Below, one piece after another: positions 35,391 to 47,499 of a stretch of DNA of 64,000 bases (the first letter of the stretch is position 1; the number at the start of each line of letters is the position of its first letter). The position numbers were made by a program, and so were the translations under genes. A model generated the notes under the pieces. The model worked only from the letters and a program-made list of their open reading frames with translations. It made no database searches and was not told the DNA's origin. The DNA comes from Bromus sterilis (taxonomy: Eukaryota > Streptophyta > Magnoliopsida > Poales > Poaceae). Location: NCBI GenBank assembly GCA_950022295.1, contig OX465595.1, positions 425,872,270 to 425,936,269 of the forward strand. The letters run 5' to 3'.

Positions 35391-36806
35391 ATTTTATGTT
35401 TGAACTATATACTTTGAATAAATTTTAATTTTGAACTTTGTATTTTTCACTGTGAATAATTTTAGTTTGTGTGAGTTATTCATCGTTACATTTATTTGTA
35501 TCATCAAATGATCAATGTTTTACACGGACTTAAATTTTTTAAAACAAGGATTTTGGAAGAATAAATAAAGCGCCCGTAAATATTTGGAAGGCTAAATTTG
35601 GACACTTGGATTATAATTGCTCGAAGGAGGACGCGAATACCAAATTTGGACTCTAGGACTGTTGAGCCCGACTCTAGGACTCTAGCCCGACTCATTTTGG
35701 CAAATGCAATATCCATGACACCTCTACTCTGGCAAACTAATACCTTGATCCAAGAAAAAGCTACTTTCATGATCGTGGATGAGTGGTTAGCTATTTCAAA
35801 AACAATGCATCCATCGACCATGAAAGTAGATGATCACTTAGCTATTTCAAAAACAACCAAAGCTAATACCTTGATGATGATGATGATGTATCCACGGCCA
35901 TGAAAGTAGACGATCGGTTAGCCATCTAAAAAAAATAAAAACTAATGTCTTGATGATGATGATGCATCCTTGATCATGAAAGAAGAATTTTCTTCCACGA
36001 GGAAACATTGAGAGAGGGCCGGGGGACACGGGGATTCAGCGGACAGGCACCACACCAGCAGGCCATCATAATGCAGCGTGCAGAGCTTTGGCGTTAAGCG
36101 ACGTGTGGTGCGCGCAGTGCAGCGCCAACAGTACGTACTACGTGCTTGCTAGTGCTAGGTCAATTAAGGGCGGGAGCTAGCAATCAATTGAACGAGGGCC
36201 CCGTCACGAGAGCTCACATCAGCTGTTACTTCCACGGAAAAGCAACTATGGCGACTGTTCCCTCGCCCTCCTCTCCTCTCGATCGTCAACAACAATGGCG
36301 ATTGATGTGTGCTCCCTGTCCTCTTCGACTTCAAGACCGATCGACAATGTCACAATGATTGTATTTCTAGACGTGGTGTAGTAAGTAGTTTGAGAGGTAG
36401 TAGACGCCAAACTACATAATGGTAAGTTTGTTTTTGTTCGGTTTGCTAAATGTGCGCACATACCGCACACAAACCACCAACAGACCAGTGCTCGAGTGTG
36501 GCTTCATTGGACACGATATGTAATGGTAAGTTAACATGGATTATTATTTGAGAAAGAGAAAGGTTAGCTAGCCACCTGAAGAATCTAAAGTCACCCCCAG
36601 GCACTTCCTCGGTTTTAAATTATAACATGTTTTCAATATTTCAGTATAGAAACTTCATAAATGTTCAAATAAATGGGTAAACACACTAAAACGGGTCTAT
36701 ATACATCCGGTTTAATTATTTTTTTGAAACATCTTATGATTTGGAGCGAAAGGAGTAGCATGTTGCTAGTTCTTACAAAGAGATTCTTCTAATGGGCTAC
36801 AACTAA
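35391..36806. other. Intergenic sequence with an 80-bp degenerate tandem repeat
   Basis: At about 35768-35986 a unit beginning CATGAAAGTAGA recurs at 35819, 35899 and 35976 and contains GATGATGATG runs. The rest shows no coding or transposon features. Confidence 0.5.
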
Positions 36807-37227
36807 TTAGAGAAAGTCTAGCAGATACCCCATAACGTGAGACGCGAAACATCAGTTTACGGGTCGCCGCAAACGTAAAATGCCAAACAAATCCCCCGGG
36901 GAAAAACAAATGTGCTAAATTCATATGACATATGTACAAATTCGAAACTAGAAGTTCCCCGCGATACAAACCCCGCCAGAACATCACCGGAGTTTACAAA
37001 AGACGAAAATAAACTACTTGATCTAATCACCGAAGGTCGCCGGTAGATCGCCACCTCACTTTTTCGCCGGGCGGTAGAGGTAGTAGTCCCTGGCCCGCCG
37101 CAAGGCGCTCGACAGCGCCCTCCTTGCCGGCGTCCACGACCTTTTTCGCGACAAGGAGTTCCCCTTCCGTCAATCGATTGTGATGTGTGGCCGGCCAGAG
37201 GAGGTGGTCAAGCGCATGGAAGTGCGC

Positions 37228-40200
37228 TGTAAGGCCCGATATGCGGTACTGTTCCAGATCTAGATGTTTCCATCCAGATCCGGGGACGAAGCACATATCG
37301 GTCCCACCGCGACATTTGACGAAATCATATGCCCCGGATTTTCAACATGATATCACAACATTACAGATACATGATACAACATCTCATACAATCGGCATAC
37401 AACTGCCTTAATACAATACAACAGCGGAAGATACATGTCTGAGTACAGACTACAATCAAAAGCCTACTGGCAAAGAGAAAACATCGATCCCATAACCACA
37501 CGGGTCCAGGCCCTCCGCCGGGATCCGCCTAACTAGTCGTCGTCGAGTCTCCACGTGAAACGTCGGTCACCATACCTGTTGTCGATCAAGAACCCTGAAA
37601 AGAGTTTGGGGGTAGTATCATGAGTACAGAGGTACTCAGCATCCAACTGTAGTGGTCATCTGACCCAGCAAGGACTTCATCACTCGTCATTCTAGGACAA
37701 CTAGTAGTTTACGGTAAGGAAGGGGTAAGTGGTGAGGTTGCTGCCGCACTAGCATTTATGAAGTGGCTAACGATCTAGAGAGTAAGATAAGAAGCCAAGC
37801 ATTCGATGAGGAATCGCCTCCAACAAGTCTGCTATCCACCTACTACGCAAACATAACACCTATCCTATCCTTGTCCTCCTCTTCGCATCCCGACGAAGAA
37901 GAAGCAGTCAAGACACACACACATTGATCAAGTTATATTAAGATTATCTCAGTTGTTGTTGTCTATGAACAATGAGTAGGTCTCAAGTCGTCCATAACCG
38001 TGGACACGGCTTCTCGAAAAGATTTAACCCTGCAGGGGTGTACCAACTGCCCATTACGAGGCTCCGCACGCTCGCCCATCTCTCTCAGTTGCTACCCATC
38101 ACAGGCAACCATTTTATGATTTAGTTCCAAGAGATCCGAAACGACAGGTCCCTCTAACTAACAACGAACAAATCCGGGTGGCCCCCGGGGAGTCGACACC
38201 CAATTCAAAAGCTGGCCACACTCTCGGATCGGACTCTTCCGTCTCAACAGGGTTTGGGTTACCGAGACGCCTCACGTGAGGCCTCGGGCCCTCGCCGGTC
38301 AAAGGTGGACCAACAGGGAAACCATGTCTCCGCTGGTCCGGGTTGGTTTAAAAACTACTGGCAGCTGACCAGCACACACACGGTTTCAAAGGGTAAATCA
38401 GCTTGGGCCACCACTAGAAATGCTTGAAGCTAGGTAGGTAAGAAAAGGGGACCCCATAAAATCCCAATACCCGGAACTCGGGTCCTAGGTGACTCGAATG
38501 GAACAAAGCGTCGGGGCGGGATAGCCTAGACCTTCCATCCTTCGTCGAATATAGTCAACATTATAATAATCATATCATCAACAACAATATAATAATGTGA
38601 TATCCCAAACCCAGGAGTAACAGGGTAACATCGTAGCATCCTAAGCAGGGGCTGAGCAACGAGCAATAGTAACATAGCAGTACATGGTTTGCTGGGAGGG
38701 GACATGGCCGTATCGATTTGAAAGAGGCTGTAAACATGTGGTAGGATCAAACATCGAACCTAACCTAGACTAGCATGCAAACCGCTGGTTGAAATAGAAT
38801 GGATCATAACTAATGTATAGTCCTTGCCTGTTGATAAGTCGGGTTCCGAAGGTGTAGTCGATCGCAAGCTCGCATCGTCTCCAAGAGGTACCCGCGGGAG
38901 CACACAAGACGATAAACACTGGAAAGCAATCAACGGTGCACCACTATTACTACGGAGCAAACACGAGCAAGCATCAACAACAACACGAAACATCGCACCT
39001 ACCGTCGAGAGCGGTTACTAACAGGTTAAGTGGAGTACTCGTCACACACGACGAATACCGCACGTTTACGGTGGTTCAAGTTGCTTAGCTACAGGTGATC
39101 AACCAACGTTATTAACATGGCAACTCAACCAAGCATGGCATAGCACACAAACATGGAAAAAGGTGAAGCATAAAGTAAACTATCTATTCTAGTCAGTTTA
39201 AGTGAGGCACAAACTAAACATGGCATAACACTAAGTGCCGCACGATGATTAAAACATTTGGTACTGTTCTGTCCTAAACCATATTTTAGGTTGGTTAACA
39301 ACAGCAAACAATAGCATAAACACAAAGTACACGAAAAACTAATCAAGTTACATATAAAGAACACCCCAAACGGAGTTACGGTTAAAAAGATATAAGCAAA
39401 ACAAGCTATGCACACATGCTGTATAAACAGGGATAAATCTATATGCAAAAGTGCAGAAACATGACATAGCAATACATGGGATGAAAGTAGACATGATGCT
39501 TAACAATATGCAATTGGAATCACTCAATTCCGATAAACGGTCGCGACACACTCGTCGACCGAAGTTGCAACAAAATAACAGTTTCAGCAACAGCAGCACA
39601 TTAACATCAGGATCACCACTTTGGAGCAAGATTTAATATATCTACAACACCCAAACATGACAAGTTAAAGCATGGAAATGAAATACACATGATGCTTAAC
39701 ACGTAGGAGAAAGAATCAATGCAATAGGCCTCATGGATTTGTTACAATCATCATGCAAAGTTGCAACAAAATAATAACAGCAGCACATAACAGGAAAATT
39801 AGCAGTTTAACGGCCTGATGCCTCGTTCAGCACACATTTACACAATCAAGATGAGCTCAAATGCAAAAACTTTCTACATACGAAAGCTAGAGCACGCAAA
39901 ACTGAGAAATTTTCGTTTTGGGGGCACGCTCATCGGATCTACGGTTTAACGGGAAATTACATCGCAAAATTGAATCAGCACACAGGTTTTAAGGACTTAG
40001 CACAAATAACAGATAAAAAGAAAAGAAAAAAAACATAAAAAAAGGGGGTCGGGCCTCTCACCCAATGGGCTGGCCCAACTGGCGGCCTGGTCGGCTTGGA
40101 GGGAGGCTGGGTCGCGCGGGGCTTGGCCGGCCCACCACGGGCTCCTGGCAGGGAGGCCGGACGCCGGGTGCCTCCCGTGCCCTTGCTTGACAGCGGCGGC

Positions 40201-41207
40201 GGCAGGCTGGCCGGGATCGCCGGCCGGCGAGGCGGAGAGGTGGCGGGGCGCGCGGAGGAGGCCAGAGGAGGGGCGCTGCTCCAGGGGGCGCGAGGACCTC
40301 CAGGAGGTGGCGGCTGAGGTCGGGGCCGCGCCGGCCATGGCCATGGAGGCGGCGACTGCGTCCTCCTGCCGGCGGCGATCTGCAGCAGAAGAGGAGGAGG
40401 GAGGTTAGGCAGGGAGGAGGAGAAGAGAGGGAGGGGCACGGAGGAAAGGGAGGCCGGCGGCGGCTCGCCGGCTGGCCGGAGCAGTGGAGAGCCGGCGGCG
40501 GCGGCGTCGGGTCCGAGGCGGCTGGTTCCATGGGAGAGAGAGGAGAGAGGTGGGAGGAGAGGTTGGTGGGAGGCGATCTCGGCCGTCAGATCGGGCGATC
40601 TGACGGTCCAGATCTGTGGGCTGGAACTGCTGCGAAAAATTGGGGTATTGGGCAAATTTGGAGGCAGATCTGAGGGGGTGGCTGCAATTGTGGCTAGGGA
40701 AACCCTAGAAATGGGTGGGAGTGTGGTGGTCTTTATATAGCCCCGGTGGCTGGCAGTTTGCAAAAACATCACCGTTTTTTCTCTCGCGCGCGCGGTGCTC
40801 ACGTTTCTGACCGCCGGGGTTCCGCAGTACCTCCGATTCGGGTAAAACTTCGAACTGCGCGATCAGCGCGTCGAGATGGAGGCGTTCACCTCGCGCTGGA
40901 ACCGTTCCGAGAACACTTTCCGACGCGCTATAAAAATAACCCGTTTAATTATTAAACGGGGGTTTTCGTTCCGTTGGTTGCGGCTGGTCTCATGCGGTTT
41001 TCGCGACGGTGATCGGGTGAAACCCGGTGTCGCAAAGGTCGAGTGTCAGGGTGGCAAGGGTCGGTCTCCGTCCGATACAAGATACGAGGGGGAAAAATAA
41101 CCGCCGATCGATAAATCGGGGATGCAAACACCGCAAACAAATCAGACAATCAAACAATTCACCTAGAAAACAAAATTTTTAATTTTTGCAAAAACTGGGC
41201 TGTTACA
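37228..41207 (-). mobile_element. Very long solo LTR, 3,980 bp, minus orientation
   Basis: On the minus strand it runs TGTAACAGCCC...GGGCCTTACA, with the 5-bp duplication TGCGC at 37223-37227 and 41208-41212. A TATA box (TATATAAA, 40732-40739, minus strand) fits an LTR promoter, followed by a GC-rich leader. There is no PBS, polyprotein or second copy. The length recalls the long-LTR, non-coding families of Triticeae (Sukkula/Erika type), but this assignment is a guess. A 275-codon minus-strand open frame (39975-40802) starts upstream of the TATA box and is Pro-rich; I do not consider it a gene. Confidence 0.85.
40732..40739 (-). promoter_or_regulatory. TATA box of the long solo LTR
   Basis: GGCTATATAAAGACC on the minus strand, a textbook plant TATA context. 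It would drive transcription toward lower coordinates. Confidence 0.6.
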
Positions 41208-41665
41208 TGCGCCCATCCACCCTGCCCGACACGGAAAAGGGCGTCGCGGGCGTGGGCTTGCGCGGAGCGCCAGGGAACGATTGGAGGCGTGGGGCGACGG
41301 GAGCTTCCCGCCTCGTGGTCATTCCGGCTCCGCTTGGTCATCGATCGGTGGCCCTCCCCAGGAACCACGATAGCTGCAGCCGCCGATCGCCATCGGGATT
41401 GCTCGCCGGAGTGCGGATAGGAAGCGACAAAGAGGAAATGGGATGCGGTGATGAGAAGGGGAACGAATGCGAGACGGGAACCCTACCCCCTCCCGCACTG
41501 TAGATATAGCGCACAGAAGGGGATTTTGCGCGCCGCCTGCAAAAGTTTTACGAGCCGAGCGAGATTTGGCCAGTCTGTTCTGGCCGAAAAACACGCCCGT
41601 CCGCCAAAAAACCCGTATATATACGGATCGACGGCGGGATGTCACATTTGCTAGAGTTACTCTTA

Positions 41666-43500
41666 GAGCTCCACGTCACAAACCCTAGTGTCCTTGGAGG
41701 CTCGGACCAACCTCGAAGCTGATGCCACACAATTTGTATTTATTTTCGACAATTTTTTTTGTTAACCAATCAGTTCACTTCTTTTAGAACAAAAGACATC
41801 CTCTATCGGTTGCTCGTTTTTTTTTTACATGTAGCTCCACTCGAAAGGCCTTGCCCGCATGTAAGAGCAGTTTTTCTTGTTCCAGCTAAGACACTGTACG
41901 TGTCAGGGAGGGATATGCACATATATGGAAGAAAATGGTAAATTGGAAAATAACAATACACTGATGTTGCCTGCCCGAGCTCTCACGGCCAAGTTTATCT
42001 ACTCGAGTGCAAGCCTCTCGCTTTCTTCTAGCTAGGCTTGTATTACCACCAGCCTTTTGTTTTTTCCCGGTTAAGAAAGGAGGAGACAAGTCTCGGGCGA
42101 TGATTTTTACTGTTTGTCCTACCCATAATCAAATGAGCCATCATTTCACATTTCAGGGTCACAATAAATAATTACTCCGTATGGTAGACAAAAGGGGCCC
42201 GAAAGGTTGGACCCAGTAGCCCCTCACTACTCCTCAGTGTACTCTACCTGAATGAAACCTTCGCTTTAGTTAGCTAGGCGCAATTGATCGAAAGCAATGG
42301 CCTTGGTGCCATGTGTTTGGACGGATTAAGAAACCAAGTGTGGTGCTTAACTAGTGGTTTAGGTCATTAGGTGGTGCTTTGCGGTAAACATATGGTTTGC
42401 TTGCGTCCAACTTCATCGTTTGTGCCGTCCCTTTTGCGGTCGTGTCTGAGCTCTAGCTGCCCTAATCTTATCTTTTATGATCGACACGGCTACCTAATCG
42501 TGTTTCTTTCGTGCGATCATAAGCATCTAGCCGGAACTAGAAATGTAGGTAGTACGACAGGACAGGAGGAGAGACGAGCCATCGATCTTCAGTGCAGGCC
42601 ACCATCTCTTGCATCATCTCGGTCTGTATCCAATTTCAGTACTGGCATGTAAACAGAAGAGTGCTGCAACTAGACTAAAATGCTCACGAATCGGATTATC
42701 AGAACGGAATAAAGCTCAAGCAAAGCTTGTTCCGGTAGCCATGGCCCATATGCATGGTGAAAAGGAGGAGTTGGATGCACTGCGCCCCCATCTCTCACTT
42801 GCACTGAGCAAGCAAAGGCAAAGAGGACGTGCCGATGGCTGATGAGTGAGTGAATCGCTTTGCGTTCCATGCTCCCCATTGGGCCGGGTAGAGGCTTTCA
42901 AATGATGCGCATGCTGCATGCACGCCCCGGGGGCCTCTCAAGCTCAACCTAGAGTCTCTTTCTGGCTGGTCTGCTCTCTTCATCTTTAGTTTCTTCCAAA
43001 ATATCATGGGCGAAACGAGCATCGCGTGATCGGGCGGCGAACTGCAGCTGAGCAGCTACAGGCGAGGGATATAACGTCCGCCGTGACGTCAATTGCGAGC
43101 TCGATAGGCCGGGACGGGGACGGTCCACCGGGCCGTGCTCCGGCGTTGCTGCATGCGCGCGCGTGACCGGATGACGGCGACCCAGCACGGCCAGGTTAAT
43201 TGCACCGTGGAGCTGTGGCTGCGAGACGGCGCGGCCGTGCCGTGTGCTGCCACGCAACGGCACGGCATTGCGCCGCGTCGAGCCGTCGACTTGCTGCTGC
43301 TGGTCCGGGCTACAGCTGGACATTGGAGAGCGACTTACCTGCGTAGTGTTTTTGGTTTTCTTTGAGAGGATTTCTTTTCTCTCAGTTTTTATTTCAAAGC
43401 ATAGGAAGCGCAAAAATTTAAATAGCGCACGCTCTGGGCGACGCGATTATAGCGGTTCGATCGTGCGATCAGGATTGCCACATCGCAGCAAACTCGTTAC
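41666..43500. other. Intergenic sequence, nothing recognised
   Basis: A GC-rich stretch at 42900-43350 yields open frames on both strands (for example minus 42949-43413) with no family resemblance. No transposon ends were identified. Confidence 0.45.
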
Positions 43501-44370
43501 CCTGTTCGCGCTGATCTAAAGTCGGCGCGAACACCTTCTAAAACAAAAGCACATGCCTAGCCGGGTGGCGTTCGAATCCTTCGGTTTTATTTACACCTTA
43601 AATGACAAAGAATAAAAATAAAGTTAAAAATACTAAAATTGCCATGGCATTTTTTTCTTCTGTTTATACTTAGATTGTAAGTATTCGGATCATGGAAAAT
43701 TAAACTTTTTAAGCATGGCAAGTTTATTTAATGAAGAATGGCGAATTTCATAAAAATATGTTTTTCTCAACACAAAATTTTCATGGCAATATTGCCATAG
43801 AAAATTTAACAATTATTAGTTTTTCCATATGCAAATTTTCATGCCGAATTTTCCGTTTTAATTTTTCTTTGTCACATAGCAATTTTTGCCATCCAATGTA
43901 AATATATATATATATATATATACACATTTTTAAAGGATTTTACTGTGCATATTTTTGCCATATCTAATAAAAAAATGAAGAACCTTGGATTCAAACCCAA
44001 ATCTCTTAGGTGAGGTGAGAGAACATTGCCACTAGACTAGTATTGTGTAGCTATCTAAGAAGATGTTCACACGCTATTTACTTTAGCGTGAACACCTCCA
44101 ACGTGATTAATCGCTTCCAATTACCGTCATTTTTCTGTTGAGGGGTTTCTTTTCTTTGAGTTTTTTTGAGGGGTTTATTTTTTTGAATTGACCTGGATGT
44201 ATTGCAAATCTATAGGCCCGTGGCGAGGAAAGTAGAAAAGGTGATAACAAACCAAGCGCGAGCAGTGATAATGGGCCTGCCCGTTCTTTCAATTTCCGTT
44301 TTCCGATAACACACACACATGTAAAATGAGAGCGCGAAATCACACTGATTGAAAAGTACTCCTTCCAACG
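43501..44370. other. AT-rich repeat-derived region with a TA microsatellite
   Basis: AT microsatellite at 43902-43922. The minus strand at 44039-43987 carries an A-box-like TAGTCTAGTGG and a B-box-like GGTTTGAATCC about 32 nt apart, resembling a tRNA-derived promoter, but no cloverleaf can be drawn with confidence. No coding region. Confidence 0.35.
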
Positions 44371-44379
44371 AATACGTCC

Positions 44380-44514
44380 GGATTGAGATTAGCTGACTTT
44401 GCCCTGACTGACTTTGAGTCACTGACGTGTGGACCCCACACATGGTGGGGCCCAGTTATCAGTGACTCAAAGTCACCTGACTTTGCCTTTTACAAAGTCA
44501 GCCAATCTGAATCC
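44380..44514. mobile_element. MULE-type MITE with 9-bp target duplication, 135 bp
   Basis: Flanked by AATACGTCC at 44371-44379 and 44515-44523, a perfect 9-bp direct repeat as made by Mutator-like elements. The ends pair as GGATTGAGATTAGCTGAC and (minus) GGATTCAGATTGGCTGAC. Further inside, GACTTTGAGTCACTGA pairs perfectly with its complement, so almost the whole element folds into one hairpin. Confidence 0.85.
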
Positions 44515-44599
44515 AATACGTCCACCTCCTTCGCGATTGACAAGTGGCGCTTTGTATGCGTGCCACTCGTCGCAATCTAGAGGTTATCTTTTCCCCTTT

Positions 44600-44930
44600 T
44601 AGAAGCATGTGGCATGCCTTTCGCGAAAGCATACTCGTGCCTCCAGGAGAAGCACATTCGCGTCTTTTTGGAGGTACGGGGTGCGCCTATTATTTTATAG
44701 GCACACGGTGTGCCTCTTTATTAGAGGCACGTGGCTTATCTATTTTTCCTTTTTTTTACAGGCACGCGGCGTGTGTTTCACAGAAGCATACTCGTGCCTC
44801 CACGAGAAGCACGTTCATGTTTTTCCGGGAGACACGGAGCTTGATTTTTTTTAAGGCACACGATGTGCCTTTCGCGGAAGCATATCCGTGCCTCCACGAA
44901 AAGCACAAGTGTGCCTTTTTTATTTGAGAA
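44600..44930. repeat. Degenerate tandem repeat of GGCAC hairpins
   Basis: Units contain short palindromes such as GGCACACGGTGTGCC and AAGGCACACGATGTGCCTT, alternating with GAAGCA...CGTGCCTCC blocks, about 70-80 bp apart. It belongs to a Triticeae-style repeat I cannot classify. Confidence 0.55.
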
Positions 44931-45602
44931 AAATAAAAAATCAATAAGAATGTAAGAAAAAACCGTGCTAGAACCAAAAAGGCAAAAAAACCTAAAAGTC
45001 CATCTAAACACCAAAAATTCCTAGACAAAAATAAAAAAAAAACACAAAATTCCAAGGAAAACGCTCAGCATTCAACACATGGCGCGCTCTGAGTATTTTA
45101 AAATTGATTCTTGCGGGGCTTCTGAAGGAGCGCTCCTCGGTTAGTTGCTGTCACGAGAGCGTCAAGCTAGCTTATAGCGAGATGTAGGCCTCCCTCACCC
45201 CAAGCATTTCATAAATGGGCCGGCCCAGCGCAGCAGATTCGATAAGATAAGTCATACAAACGTCATGGTTTTTCTCAAAATGAATATATTTTCAAAACTA
45301 ACATTTAATTAAAATTACTTAACATCTAAGGATTTAATATTTTTTGATACTCTGTACAAAAATAGTGCTATGGTAAAAAATGTTGTTAAGTTTCAAAAAA
45401 AATGTTCCTCGCACATTCCAAAAAATGTTCCTCACACATTTCAAAAATGTATGTACCCCTCAAAAAATCAAAAAAATGTATGTGAATATTTTATAAGTTG
45501 TTTATACAATATAAATAAATGTTTCTATAGTTGAATATAAAAAATCATACAAATAGAAAATTCTTGTGACATTTAAATAAATATTTTTACATTTTAGAAA
45601 AA

Positions 45603-45685
45603 TACAACAACAACAACAACAACAATAAACTCTGTCAATCCCAAACAAGATGGGATAGGTTAGAGCTGAAAACCATAAGTTGTCG
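45603..45685 (-). mobile_element. Au-SINE-like 3' fragment
   Basis: On the minus strand: CTAACCTATCCCATCTTG, then TTTGGGATT, then a (TTG)n tail (45604-45625). The word order CC.A.CTTGTTTGGGA followed by TTG repeats is that of the 3' end of Au SINEs as I know it. Only the tail portion is present. Confidence 0.5.
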
Positions 45686-45747
45686 AAAACACATTATATT
45701 TGATTATTTTTGACGCTATATTTTTATAACATATAAAATAAATTATG

Positions 45748-46910
45748 TTGCTCAAATTAAACCTAGAAATACGCACAGGATCTATGCACCGATACGAAGG
45801 AAGTAGTTGCTAAAGAATTAATTGAAGCAACCTTACCTACATGAAACCAAAAATCTATGCATTGAAGATCTTAGTTACTTAGCTTATTTAATGTACTTAG
45901 CACCTTGTCTAGCACCTTTGCCTTGGAAGAAGCCTTATAGCAAGAAAGAGCATCAACTCGCCTAATAGGGCTCAGCCAACGAACGACTACAACATGCTGA
46001 CGTTATGCATATTCCTTTTTATATGTTTATATATATTATGAAAAAACATAGTAAATGATGTGTACATAAATGTACAAGTAGTGTTAAAATATATTAGCCA
46101 CACATTTAGAATATGTTTTTACAATTTGAATACATATATGAACATTTTGCATTTCAAAAATGTTTGTCAGTGTTAAAAAATGTTTAAATGTTATTTTTGT
46201 AGCAAAAACTATTCACATGTTATACATGTATTTGAAATAATGTTTGTAACAAAAAGGAGTTAACCATGTAATATGATTATCATTTTCCAAGAATACTTTC
46301 ACCAACCAAATAAAATGTACGGACATTTAAAAAATGTTTCATGCATTTCAAGAATAATTTTCCCAATTTGTAAAAATGTAGATAACAGCTAAACCAATAT
46401 TTTTAACAAACAATAATGTGTGTTAACACGTATTTTGTACAAAAAAAATTACTCCCTCCGATCCATAATAACTGTGCTCATCTAGTACAAAGTTTGTACT
46501 AGCTTTGTACTAGATGAGCGACACTTATTATGGATCGGAGGGAGTACTAACAAAAAAATGAGAATCGTATATTAAGAAAAATACTGAATCTATATAAAAA
46601 TATCACTTACACATAAAAATGCATAATATTCATTAAAAATATAGACAATGTAATAAAAAGGAAAAACAAAAAACCAATGAAAATAAAAAAAGAGAAGTAA
46701 CTGATAAGATAACAAAGAAAAGAAAAATTGAAATACAATGAAACACAATAAAAAGGAAAAAGAAAACATGTTGGTTAAATAAATAAAAGGAATGAAATAA
46801 AGAAAAGATAAGCACAATGCGATCCTTCAGCATGCAACGAGCAGACCACACTAACGAACTGCCTCGGTAATCATCGCTCGTAGATGTTTCCTATTAGGAA
46901 TCGATACCAG
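45748..46910 (+). repeat. Diverged segmental duplication, copy 1
   Basis: Collinear with 49493-50745. Shared landmarks include TTGCTCAAATTAA, GCATTGAAGA.CTTAGTTACTTAGC, ACATGCTGACGTTATGCAT and a terminal ACTAACGAAC.G.....GCTAATCAT-like block. Copy 1 carries a Stowaway MITE that copy 2 lacks. AT-rich and non-coding. Confidence 0.75.
46450..46546. mobile_element. Stowaway-type MITE, 97 bp including TA
   Basis: CTCCCTCCGATCCATAATAA pairs with TTATTATGGATCGGAGGGAG, flanked by TA. It is a near-perfect hairpin. Copy 2 of the duplication shows the empty site TTTACTAAC near 50398-50406. Confidence 0.92.
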
Positions 46911-47229
46911 TGACATATAGTCTTGGTAGAGAGACACTCCGTCAGTCTATTGCAAGACTTGTAGATGTTTCATTTCACCTCAACAATTCTTTGTGGGCTT
47001 CCGAGGGATTAAGCTTTAGGTGGTATATTTCTACGTTACTTTTCAACGTATTTTCCTTTGGTTTTATTTGTTTTTTTATGTTGTATTTCATAAAAAAAAC
47101 ATCAGTTTTCTTTTAGCTTTTCGTTTGCTATAATTCTTTGTGGGCTTTCTTCTCTTTTAGTTTATGACTTTTTTTTTCGTGTTTCCCAATCTATAACTCT
47201 TATAAGGAAAAAAAATCCACTACATATTT

Positions 47230-47490
47230 ATATAAGTTTTCTACGTTTACATGCAATCGATCCACATCATTCATTCTTTTAGTTAATCAATTGTTCATGT
47301 CATCTTCACTCACTCCACTATAGGGTCGTTTAAGTTGTTTATCTTTTCATGCAAACTATCCACATCATCGATTCTCTTAGTCAATCAATTTTCTATATCA
47401 ACTACACTAATATATTTATTAATTTTTATATGCAAACTCCAAATCAACCATCTATTAATCATTTTATTGTTCACGTTAATAATTTTCAAA
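47230..47490 (+). repeat. Three degenerate copies of an about 90-bp AT-rich unit
   Basis: CATGCAA..(T)ATCCACATCAT.(G)ATTCT.TTAGT.AATCAATT recurs from about 47250 and 47349, and more weakly from about 47430. Non-coding. Confidence 0.45.
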
Positions 47491-47499
47491 CACCGCTGG

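Larger units (their letters stand above)
36810..41662. mobile_element. Harbinger-like non-autonomous DNA element, 868 bp without its insertion
   Basis: Termini GAGAAAGTCTAGCAGAT (left) and GAGTAACTCTAGCAAAT (right, minus strand) are flanked by TTA at 36807-36809 and 41663-41665. The TTA duplication and the GAG.AA.TCTAGC end are PIF/Harbinger-like. A 3,980-bp solo LTR sits at 37228-41207; removing it and one TGCGC leaves about 868 bp of GC-rich sequence with no transposase. Confidence 0.75.

Noticed and set aside
39975..40802. 275-codon open frame on the minus strand, among the longest outside Tat pol
   Set aside because: It lies wholly inside the long solo LTR, starts upstream of the LTR TATA box, and its translation is Pro/Ala/Ser-rich low complexity with no domain. 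GC-rich strands readily give such frames.
42949..43413. 154-codon minus-strand open frame in a GC-rich patch
   Set aside because: No family resemblance, no splice or promoter context, and an overlapping open frame exists on the other strand.
44544..44927. 127-codon open frame through the GGCAC hairpin array
   Set aside because: The reading frame follows the tandem repeat units and is mirrored by an antisense open frame, so it reflects repeat structure rather than a protein gene.
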